Assembly: GCA_036250225.1 (NCBI GenBank)
Contig: JAPZLL010000025.1
Span: 124,001-188,000 of the forward strand
Length of the DNA stretch: 64,000 bases
Direction: 5' to 3'
Source of the DNA: Cercophora sp. LCS_1
Taxonomy: Eukaryota; Ascomycota; Sordariomycetes; Sordariales; Lasiosphaeriaceae
Of this stretch, positions 55,907 through 64,000 are shown one piece after another (the first letter of the stretch is position 1; each line of letters opens with the position of its first letter). The notes beneath the pieces are model-generated. The model ran no database searches and had not been told where the DNA came from. It saw only the letters and a list, made by a program, of their open reading frames with translations. The position numbers and the translations under genes were made by a program.

Positions 55907-57133
55907 TTAGAGGAGGGCGGCAAAGAGCGTCGCCACAAGGGCGAGCGCCGAGCCAGCAACGAGCGAGCTGGCACCGGAGCCGACGGGGGTGTTGTTAGAT
56001 CCCGAGCTGGAGCCCGAGCCCGAGCCCGAGCCAGACCCGGAGCCAGAGCCAGAGCCAGAGCCGCTGCCGGATCCAGAGCCGGAGCCCGAGCCAGCGGTGG
56101 AGCTGGAGCCAGGAGCCGAGACACCAGTGCTGGAGGCACCGGGAGCCTTGGCGGTCGTGGTGGGGGTGTCAAAGGTGGTAGGGCAGGTAAGGTCGAAGAG
56201 AGGAGTGGTGCTGAGGTCCTTGGTGATGGTAAACTTCATCTTGTTGTCAGGGTTGGAGTCGCGGAGGTTGTACCAGAAGGTGGGGACCTTGTTGAAGAGC
56301 TTGCGGCAGCCAATCTCGTTCCAGTAGTACTTGGCGTTCTCAACGCTGGAGACAGCCAAGTCCCAGTTGGGGCCCTCAGAGGGCCAGCCGGTCTCGGTGA
56401 CCCAGACGGGCTTGCCACCGACAGCGGCAACGGTGGCATCGAAAGCACGGTCAAAGAGGTAGCCCGAGTTCTTGATGTCGTTACCCTTGCCGTTCTCGTA
56501 GTAGGGGTACTCGTCAACACCAACCCAGTCGACCGCGTCAATCACGGGCTGGTTGGTGCCGTTTGTCCAGACATCCCAGGTGTCGACGTGGCCGATGGGC
56601 ACCTTCTCGAGGGCGGTACCCTTGAAGGCCGTCTTGAAGTCGTTGATGAAGCCGACAATCTCCTTGGGGCCCGTGCCAACACCAGCATCGTTCTTGATAC
56701 CCGTCTCGGATGTGCGGTACAAGTCCTCGCTACCAATCGACATGCCGATAACGAGATCGGTGAAGTCGGTGCCGTACTTCTGGATGGCCTTCTTCAAGGC
56801 GTTGATGTCGTTGGCGATGCTGGTCGTGCCCGAGCACCAGATGCCGAGGAGGAGCTTGGTGTCGGTCTCGATGGCGGCCTCGAAGGCCTCGATCGGGTCA
56901 TCCTTGCTGTACGCCTGAACGTTGGTGTAGAGGCGGACGGCGTTGAAGGTGCCTGGCGCGTTCTTGAGGCCCTGGGCGGTCTCGAACTCGGCCTTGAAGT
57001 CCTTCTTGAACTTTGCGGAGCGGTCGGCGAGGGTGGCGCCCGAGTTGAACCCGAGGTAGTTCTGGGCGGAAGCGCCAGCGGCAAAGACGCCGGCGGCGGC
57101 GAGGGCGGTAGTGGGACGCATGGTGACGGTCAA
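55907..57133 (-). CDS. GPI-anchored GH17 beta-1,3-glucanase
   Basis: A single exon of 408 residues. The signal peptide MRPTTALAAAGVFAAGASAQ starts at the Met at 57121; the Met at 57133 adds four residues. The GH17 barrel includes FNAVRLYTNVQAYS, LLLGIWCSG, VIGMSIGSEDLYR with the acid/base Glu near 136, VGVDEYPYYE and VWVTETGWPSEG with the nucleophile Glu near 247. After the barrel a Ser/Gly-rich stalk with a run of GS dipeptides leads to a hydrophobic C-terminus (LVAGSALALVATLFAALL) typical of a GPI signal. The enzyme is expected at the plasma membrane or wall, cutting or remodelling beta-1,3-glucan. The GS repeat at the DNA level is a hexamer-like CCGGAGCC/CCAGAGCC array. Confidence 0.93.
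   Translation of the reverse strand: MTVTMRPTTALAAAGVFAAGASAQNYLGFNSGATLADRSAKFKKDFKAEFETAQGLKNAPGTFNAVRLYTNVQAYSKDDPIEAFEAAIETDTKLLLGIWCSGTTSIANDINALKKAIQKYGTDFTDLVIGMSIGSEDLYRTSETGIKNDAGVGTGPKEIVGFINDFKTAFKGTALEKVPIGHVDTWDVWTNGTNQPVIDAVDWVGVDEYPYYENGKGNDIKNSGYLFDRAFDATVAAVGGKPVWVTETGWPSEGPNWDLAVSSVENAKYYWNEIGCRKLFNKVPTFWYNLRDSNPDNKMKFTITKDLSTTPLFDLTCPTTFDTPTTTAKAPGASSTGVSAPGSSSTAGSGSGSGSGSGSGSGSGSGSGSGSGSGSSSGSNNTPVGSGASSLVAGSALALVATLFAALL
55990..56095. repeat. GS-dipeptide coding repeat
   Basis: A tandem array of GAGCC(C/A)-type hexamers encodes Gly-Ser dipeptides in the stalk of the GH17 protein. Such arrays vary in copy number between strains. Confidence 0.7.
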
Positions 57134-58082
57134 AAGCGGTGTAAAAAATCGAGTTCAAGAATAAAATGTCGTTCAAGTGCTGCCTCGACTGCCTGCGTAG
57201 AGGTGACTCTGGTTCGGGTGCAACGACGCAAGGCAGATTAAATGAGCGACAGCAAAGAGTGCAAAGACCTAAAAGGGAGAGCGAGAGACAGTGAAGTATG
57301 ATGAAGCACCAAAGAGTGTCGAGTCCAAGAGAGTGCAAGACAAGACGAGCTGTTGATGGATGGAAAGGAAAGCAAAGCTGGGAAACGCGAAATTATTATC
57401 GGAGGAGGAGAGCGCGCAAGACCAGGAGGCGCCACGTGCATGTCGCTGCAGGGGTCGCGCAGGGGGGGAAGCATCCGGATTTGCCAGCACAGCCTCAGCG
57501 GGCAATCTCTTGGCGACAAGCGATCGACTCACGGAACCGGGACACGAGCTTGTCCTCCAGAGTTTTTCTTGGATGGTCGGCAAAACGGTTCTGCACACAT
57601 CATCAGCCATTAATTCATCCTATCGCTCTAAAAATACGATATTCCTGTCGCAGTGTTTGGTCGCTTCTGCTCGTGTTCCTGCCTGGAGCCCTCTCGTTTT
57701 TCTTCCAATGTATCCAGGCGCTCCTTCCAATCCGAGCTTCCCTCTCGCCGCCCCCTGACCAGGATCCGGCGCTGCCGTCCAGTCAATCCCCAAAGCTGGC
57801 ACACCCCTGCGTTTGTGGCTCGCAGGAAGCCATGGCATTCGTAATGCCCCGCTCGCTCCCTGCCATCGCTTGTGCTTGTTTTCTCATTAGCGGCGCTTCG
57901 GAGGCTGGCTGGCAGCCGCGTCTGGAGCAACAACAGCTGGTGAAGAGCTGAAGCTGTCGAGATTCCTTAGGAGGGCAGGGTTCTCCACAGATCAGCTGGT
58001 TTGTTTCACCAACGCAAAGAAAGCTTTGTCGCTTGGCCGCAGAAACAAAACCCCCATCCACCACAATTTGGCATCAAACTCA
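57134..58082. other. Promoter region of the GH17 gene and spacer
   Basis: About 950 bases. Short frames on both strands lack motifs. It includes the long 5' UTR or promoter of the GH17 gene and the 3' flank of the G-domain gene. Confidence 0.4.
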
Positions 58083-59707
58083 TCAGTTGAGCGGCAGAAT
58101 TGTGAGGCCGCAGGGCAGCACCATGTCATTCGGGCCCTTGTCGTTGACGAAGCTCAGCGACATCTCCTGGAGCTCCGAGTCGTCCATAACGACAAGAGCT
58201 CGCCCGGCGCCGCGGCCATGAGGCGACGAGATCTTGTCCGCCTGCTCGACCGACCTGACGATGAGATCCGAGATGGCGTGCTTCAGTGGGCATGATGCAA
58301 AGATACCACTGTTCTCTACCGTCTCCATCAGCCCGCGTTTCCCGTGGTCCGCGCTGATGCCGCGAATCTCGTTGTCCACCGCCTGCTTCGTGAGCGTTGC
58401 CGGGAAAGGGTCCCGATGTGGCCACTGGGTGTCGGCAAGCCTGTCCAGGAACATCACCACGCTTGCCAGCGCCTGCGTCAACAAGACAGCGCGCTCATGC
58501 GGGCTTAACCCAAGCAAGATGCCAGGCTCGGTGCTGCTATGATGCAGACTCTCATCCAACAACGGCCGTTGATCCGTATCAAACGACGCCCCGAGCGCCC
58601 TCTCGAGCAGGTTCGGAGTCATCAATACGGACAGTCTGTCCCGCATGTTGAAGATCTTGACAGCCTTCATAAAGAAGTTGGGCATGATGTCGCGCATATC
58701 AATCCCATGGACCTTGCGCACGTGATCGGTATCGACGCCGTAATACTCCATGGCCGCATCGGCGCAAACTACAATCTCCACGTCAGCCGTACTGTCAATA
58801 TTATACTCGCTGATGCCAACTCACATCGTGTAGAAATGGAAGCACAATTCCTCTGCGCCGCCGCAAACGCCAGCTTGACATGCCAGTCATGCCACTCCTT
58901 CAACACCTCCAGCGTCGCCTTGGCCAACTCCTCAAAACTCGAATCATCCCCATCGGGATCATCCCCGCCAGCAACACACACCCTCTGGATTTCCTTCACC
59001 TTGGGCCTCCCCTTGGCGTCTAACAGCACCTCGTCCCACCGCTTCTGAATCGTCTTCTCGAAGCGCTTGGCGGTCAAATCCCGCAGGATATGTGTCACCG
59101 CGACCTTAGACAGGCCCCTCTCCTGCGCATCCTTGGACCAATCCAGCTGCACCTTTGCGACAAAGTCATCATACTTGGTAAACACCAGTATGACAGGCAC
59201 ATGCGGTGCAACGGCGTGTAGCTCCCCGCCAAAGAAGCGCCTCTCTAGCCCCGAAACGGGCCGTTCCTCCTCGCTAGCAACGCAGTACCATATGCAGTGG
59301 ATGCGCTCCTGCAGCGGGACCGCGTCCGCCGTCCTCTCGGCGATGAAACCGCACACGCGCTCGTACACGGCCTCGTCCTCGTTGTTGGTGCCAAAGTTGG
59401 GCGAGGTGTAAATTGCCAACCGCTCGTTTTGACCCTCGAGATCAAGCGGGGCCGTGATATCATGGCTAGCGTCGAACCCGTCGGCAACGAGTTTCTTGGA
59501 GGTCAGTATCGTTTGCTCCTCCTTCCCCGCAGAGGAGGAACCTACCTTTTCTAGATCGACGCCAAAGATCTTGGAAAAGAGCTCTTGCTTGGTCGACTCG
59601 GGGTTTCCGAGGACCAGCACCCGGAAGGTCGGACACGGCTCGAAGAAGGCGTCAATCGAGGTGAGTTTGGTGTATGGCATTGTTTGCTTTGTGCCAGAAT
59701 GTTGCAA
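58083..59707 (-). CDS. Fungal G-domain (GTPase-like) protein
   Basis: The N-terminal frame (59707 or Met at 59680, to about 58825) holds a GTPase-like fold: FRVLVLGNPESTKQELF at the P-loop position, LAIYTSPNFGTNNED near switch II, and VILVFTKYDD with the TKxD guanine motif. The P-loop lacks the standard GKS (it has STK). The C-terminal frame (58781-58083) continues as ADVEIVVCADAAMEYYGVDT, then VHGIDMRDIMPNFFMK and a helical region ending CGLTILPLN. The two halves are in different frames, separated by a probable intron (donor GTGAGT near 58826, acceptor TTGACAG near 58796) that is too short (about 31 nt) and leaves the wrong phase. Either a one-base error or a real break is present. The function of this family is unknown; some fungal members are coregulated with stress or incompatibility. 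Confidence 0.65.
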
Positions 59708-60244
59708 TCAGGTTTCTTTGCAGTGCTTGTAAAAATTCCCTGGCGGAATTCTGCACCCCTCCGGAATCCATAGTGAAGTGCTGTGAGCTTTTATGTCGCT
59801 CTGTTTTGCTGCCGCGGGGTGTGGCCTGATGACGCCGGCGTGGCGTAAGGATCACACCACTGCTCTGAGCGCGCCCCCAACTGAGTTTCCGCGCCGTCCC
59901 GGGGAGAGCCGCTATCGGGCGGTTGGGAGCATCGAAAGATGTGCATTGCATGGGATCGTAAAATCTGATGTTTTTGTAGATGCGCGGCGTTTTGCCCGGG
60001 CGAGTCCAGATGGTCTTGTTGTCAAGCGTGTTGTGCCAAGAACCGGTGGTTCGGTTACGACGGAGGTCGGCTCTGAGCAGTGCAAGCCGGAGCCCGGATG
60101 AGGAACAAGGAGCGATCGGCACAAAAAAAAAAAAGAGAAATGACAGTTTCGGAGCTTGGGACACAGAGCAAAGCGCTGAGTCGACGCAACGTTTGAAAGA
60201 ACAAGAAAATGGCAAAATGGAGGTGCAAAAATGCAAAAATGTAC
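59708..60244. other. Promoter region of the G-domain gene and spacer
   Basis: About 540 bases with no supported protein gene. A poly-A run lies near 60122-60133. Confidence 0.4.
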
Positions 60245-60325
60245 TCTCCCGCCGGGAATTGAACCCGGGTCTCGAGCGAAGCCACTGGTGACAAGCTCAC
60301 ATACTGACCACTATACTACGGAAGA
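60245..60325 (-). tRNA. tRNA-Asp(GTC) with short intron
   Basis: The 5' end TCTTCCG pairs fully with the 3' end CGGGAGA. The D arm is TAGTATAGTGGTCAGTATG, the anticodon stem TGAGC pairs with GCTCG, and the loop TTGTCA(C) contains anticodon GTC. A 10-nt intron (CCAGTGGCTT) sits after position 37. The T arm CCGGG-TTCAATT-CCCGG is perfect. All stems form, so the gene should be functional once spliced by tRNA splicing endonuclease. Confidence 0.92.
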
Positions 60326-60769
60326 TTACAGGTGTTGCTCACCTGTCGTAGTGCGGTTGTTGGAAAGTTGCCCGCGGCAACTTCTTATGTAGGACCAGTC
60401 GGTGGAGGGGCAACCCCAACCTTTCGGCCCCTTTCCCACCCCACGAGCGACAACACCACCACCGAAACGTCTGCATCATTTGAATCACCCCAACAATGCA
60501 TTGGAATAACCAGGGCGTATATTCAGGCGTACCGGTCGCCAAATATCCACCTTATCCAAGTAGTTTCAATCGAATATCCAACCCAGTTGATGGGTCCTGT
60601 ATACCGCCATCGTTGAGCCAAACAAATCCAACCCATGCATACATCGTTCCGGCAAGTCACTCATCCTTCGTAACACTGCTGAATCCTCCCTCTCGCAGCC
60701 TTTTTCCGACATTACCCCGCCATCACTCATTACCTTGTCACACCTCGCCGCCGAGCTGCGCGGGCAACA
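60326..60769. other. Spacer between tRNA and ZIP gene
   Basis: About 440 bases: upstream of the tRNA and the 3' flank of the ZIP gene. Short plus-strand frames have no motif. Confidence 0.4.
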
Positions 60770-62522
60770 CTAAGCCCAAGCGCCAACCAAGCTCATCAGC
60801 ACAGCGCCAAGCAACACCAATCCGCATGCCACCACGCGCCTCATGCCCCGCATCACAATCCAGCTCTCATCACTGAGGAAATCCTCCGCAAGCAGCTCAA
60901 TGAGCGAAGCAAACACCAACAATCCCGCCGACAGCGCATTCATGGTACCGACCAGAATGAGGCCAAACTCCGAATTGGGACTGTATAGTGTGTGCGTCGC
61001 GAGACCGATTGCCTGGCCGACGGGTGTTCTAAAAACGTGTCAGCGCGGGTTCGGATGGCGGGTGAGAGTGGGTGAGGCTTACGTGCACCCATAAGCGAGA
61101 ACCATCAGCCAGGGCTGCCACGTCTTGTCGGGCCAGCTGATCGAGGCGATTCGGGCGCCAAGGGCGAGACCTTCGAATGTTTCTGGGAATGTTAGCGGGC
61201 ATCTTGGGAGGAGGGGATACAAGGGACATACGATGAAAGGCGATGGCGATGAGGAGGACGACAAATTCCCTGCCGATGGAAATGCTCAGGGCCATGCCGA
61301 TGAAAACGCTGTGGAAGAGAATGCCGACTTCAAGCATTAGGCATTGCAAGATCTCCTTCTTGTGCCTTTGCTCTGGGGAGAGAACGTGAGAGGGCGAGCT
61401 GGCCTCGAGCGAGGAGGCGCGGCGAGGGGCTTCGGCGAGCTCAATGCTATGGTGGCGGACGGCGGCCGGACGTGTCACCGTCCGGGAAATATCTGCGGTT
61501 CCGCAGTGTCCGTGTCCGCCGCTGCGACGTGCCCGTTCATGGGCCCGCTCGCCATCGGCCTTGGATTCGTTGACAATGTCAACGTGGCTGGTGTGGGGCC
61601 CGAACTGCCGGGCCGGGCTGAAGACCATCTCGATAATGGTGACGAAGAAGATTCCCAGCAGGGCAATGGCGCCCGGCATCGGAGGGTAGTCCGTGGTCCA
61701 AAAGTTGGACAGGCATGGGTCCCCGAGGGAGATAAAGGCCGTCGGCAGCAAGTGCACAAAGGCCGTGGCCAACAGGACGCCGGTGCCGAAGTGGCGGACG
61801 GCAAAGAAGAAGTTGGCCGGGATGCGGAGGACGGGAAAGCGAACGGCGAGGAGGGGAAAACCGCAGGCGATGCCGGAGACGCCAAAGATGATAAAGAGAG
61901 CGCCGACATGGAGCGGCACATCGTAGTCCCCCTGGATGCCACCGGCGCCGCAGGAGACCTTATCCTGCCGCCGAACAAGGAGAGACGCGAGTTCAACAGA
62001 GGCGGCCGGAGAGGCCACGATGGCCGGGGGTGCGCCAGATCCCCCAGCGGAAAAGAGAGTCGGGAGCGCATCCCGCAAGAAGGAGACCAGCATCGACACA
62101 ACAACGACCGACGCAACCCACCCAACCCAGCCCAGAGGCCGGGTCGAGCGGGCAAGCCGGGCTTGGCCTTCACCACCAAGCTCGGGCCCCGAGGCAATGA
62201 ACGGCACTGCAGCGCTCAACATGTCAATATGTCTGCGGACAAAACGAGGGGTCGAACGGGGAACCTTACTCTTGATGCCGCCCACTGCCAGAGAAGCGTT
62301 AGGGCGCGCTTCCGTGTCAAACTCAGGCGCCCCGCAGTTTTCCGTCAGATGCTTTTCGTCTAAGCCGAAGGCCCCCGAAGCGGCGCATCTGCTGCGCTGG
62401 ACCCGTGCATTGGCGATGCCATTGAGGTCCTGGCGGGTGGTGAGGTCGGGCGCCAGGAAGGGCGGATTCTGGTTCCACGCCGGGTGTTCGAGGTCGTCCT
62501 CGGTGCGGGATGGGCGATTCAT
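60770..62522 (-). CDS. ZIP-family zinc/iron transporter (3 exons)
   Basis: Exons 62522-61232, 61182-61083 and 61028-60770, with introns of 49 and 54 nt, join in phase to 549 residues. A long polar N-terminus of about 120 residues, then a membrane segment (WVASVVVVSMLVSFL), precede the ZIP core. The core has GALFIIFGVSGIACGFPLLA, FGTGVLLATAFVHLLPTAF, a His-rich cytosolic loop (RSGGHGHCGTADISR), HSVFIGMALSISIG and, across the first intron, FHQTFEGLALGARI with the HxxxEG metal-site motif of helix V. It ends NALSAGLLVFASLIELLAED and LVLLGAVLMSLVGAWA. It should import Zn or related divalent metals into the cytosol from outside or a compartment. The extra N-terminal helix and soluble extension are unusual for plasma-membrane ZIPs. 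Confidence 0.93.
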
Positions 62523-63934
62523 CGTGGCTCGTTTGTTCCCTCACCTTGATTTTTCTGCCGATATCTCGACGTGCGTGTCCTGAGCTCCGTTTGCGTTTTT
62601 TTTTTTTAACCTTTCAACACCCAGTGACTCGGACGATGACGAAAGACTTGTGTGGATTCGATGGGGGCGGTCTGGGGCGGTCCATATTTTAGTGTCGGAT
62701 TGACAGCAGGAGCGGATGCAGGTGCGGGTGGGACATTGCCGAGACCCCTGAAACTTCCGGAAGGCGCAAGGTCAGCAGGGAAAGAAACCCGAAGCCGGTC
62801 AATCCGGCTCTGGAATTCGCTTGGAATGCCGCAAGCCCGCGTTTCACTGGTTATCGGATACCCCTAGCAGCTTCCCCGCGAGCGTTCTCCCGATCTGCTG
62901 CCCAGGAAGATGGCTCTTGGCCGAAAATGTTTTGGAGATGGCCATTCGCCAATTCGACCTGCCTTGTTCATCGGAACAGAATCCGACGCCCAACCATTCA
63001 CGTGCAGAACGTGCTGACGGGCAAAAATGATCGCGCCATGATTCGAAGCCGACCGTCCACCTCTTGGCGCTGCAGTCTTCCCCACGGTGGCCTGGATGCC
63101 TTCAAGGTTCTCGCCAGCAATTGTCAACACGAGACCCCAGGGTTCTCCGCGCCAAGTAACGAAGCGGGCCCATTACGCAAATTTCGATACCAATGTGACA
63201 TCACGAACATTCCAGAGCCTCGGCGGCTGGGCGCTCACGTGAGAGTCACCATCCAAATGCGGCGCGCACAGACGCTGCACTCACCAGATCTCAGGTCGCC
63301 ACAATCCAGCGCGAAGTTCTCAAGTAGTTGGAAAAGCTGCCCTATATAAGCTGTATATCGCTGATAGAATTTTGTATATCGCTGATAGAATTTTAAGTGT
63401 AAGTCGGTTGAGCTAGGATATATTGCTCGCACGTTCCTTCTCAGGTTGCAAATTCCAACAGGGTAAGAAACCTCGTGCAATAGGACGACACATCAGCACT
63501 GTCATGGAGCAGTGTGAATGAGAATGTGAGCGATGTTGCTCGCTTATTCATCATCCGACTCTGAGCCATCTTGGGCAACTAACCGGTGGAGTTTGGAGAG
63601 TTTGAAGTTTCTTATACAGGTGAAGGAGTTTGAAGGATTCGATTGCGACGCAACGGGCGAACTGAAGCTGGTTGGTTTGTCAGATGTCTCCGAAAATCAC
63701 ATTCTTGCCAAATCGGTGCGGTGCGCCCGCTAGCCATGCTGGCCAAGCACACGATCAACCCCTTATCAACAACAACAATGCTACAAATATACGAACCGCG
63801 ATGAAACAGTGGCGACAAAACATATATCTCCATCATTCCGCCTCAGCAGAGCATCCGGTTTGCCTTGGGCATCATCACCACCAACACGCAGTTTCCAAAA
63901 CACACCCTCAGGCATCTTCGCTCAAAACACCAAA
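62523..63934. other. Intergenic region between divergent genes
   Basis: About 1.4 kb between the ZIP and dehydrogenase starts; presumably both promoters. No supported gene. A two-copy 21-bp tandem repeat at 63352-63393 is listed separately. Confidence 0.4.
63352..63393. repeat. Two-copy 21-bp tandem repeat
   Basis: The unit TGTATATCGCTGATAGAATTT occurs twice without mismatch, upstream of the dehydrogenase gene. Confidence 0.85.
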
Positions 63935-64000
63935 ATGACCACAACCGTCCTTATCACAGGCTCTAACCGGGGCATCGGCAAGGAAATTGCCGCCATCTAC
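63935..64000 (+). CDS. Short-chain dehydrogenase/reductase, 5' end only
   Basis: The first 22 codons, MTTTVLITGSNRGIGKEIAA and onward, contain the SDR nucleotide-binding motif TGxxxGIG (TGSNRGIG). The rest lies beyond the window. An NAD(P)H-dependent oxidoreductase is expected; substrate unknown. The start follows a CAAAATG context. Confidence 0.85.
   Translation, partial: MTTTVLITGSNRGIGKEIAAIY

Noticed and set aside
55760..57241. 493-codon plus-strand frame
   Set aside because: Antisense to the GH17 gene. Its repeats of Ala/Arg/Gly are the complement of the GS stalk.
61344..62363. 339-codon plus-strand frame
   Set aside because: It lies wholly antisense to the ZIP transporter; its Gly/Asp/Arg-rich translation is a GC-rich shadow.

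Overview
The window comes from a filamentous ascomycete (Pezizomycotina), most likely a Sordariomycete. The signs are short GT-AG introns (about 49-85 nt), monocistronic genes on both strands, HET-domain incompatibility genes, fungal CorA-like, GH17-GPI and LaeA-like genes, and a tRNA-Asp(GTC) with a small intron. There are no operons or CRISPR arrays. All gene models were spliced by hand from reading frames, splice signals and protein motifs. No database search was possible, so family names rest on recognised motifs.

Layout. 0-3.3 kb: a minus-strand gene fusing a protein kinase domain to a C-terminal von Willebrand A domain. 5.5-7.7 kb: a CorA-like membrane transporter. 9.2-13.7 kb: an unrecognised glycosylated membrane protein and an unrecognised 758-residue protein, converging. 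14.5-16.1 kb: a cytochrome P450, followed by a dead 2EXR-like gene and a HET amino-terminal relic. 18.0-20.9 kb: a HET / NB-ARC / TPR NOD-like receptor. 21-25 kb: a gene-free, partly AT-rich island with a likely solo LTR, a long palindrome and a degenerate coding relic. 25.2-28.2 kb: a multi-pass membrane protein and a 96-residue protein. 29.2-31.6 kb: a long gene broken by three in-frame stops. 32.5-34.9 kb: an F-box gene and a LaeA-like methyltransferase. 36.0-38.0 kb: a second HET gene and another HET-like relic. 38.9-43.9 kb: a small secreted protein, a short nuclear-looking protein and a secreted S9 peptidase. 44.5-49.6 kb: a broken zinc-finger-like gene, an unrecognised gene and a third HET gene. 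50.5-55.6 kb: a second P450, a hydrophilic protein and a 2OG-Fe(II) oxygenase. 55.9-62.5 kb: a GPI-anchored GH17 glucanase, a G-domain protein, tRNA-Asp and a ZIP metal transporter. The window ends in the first 22 codons of a short-chain dehydrogenase.

Two themes stand out. First, the window is rich in non-self-recognition genes: three apparently intact HET genes, two HET-like amino-terminal relics, and a kinase-vWA gene of unknown role. Second, decay is common. Three genes keep one open frame apart from stop codons, seven in total, all reachable by C-to-T change. Four other genes show a single unexplained frame break. The first pattern fits repeat-induced point mutation of former family members; the second could be real decay or assembly indels. 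No biosynthetic gene cluster is evident: the two P450s, the methyltransferase and the 2OG oxygenase are scattered without a backbone synthase.
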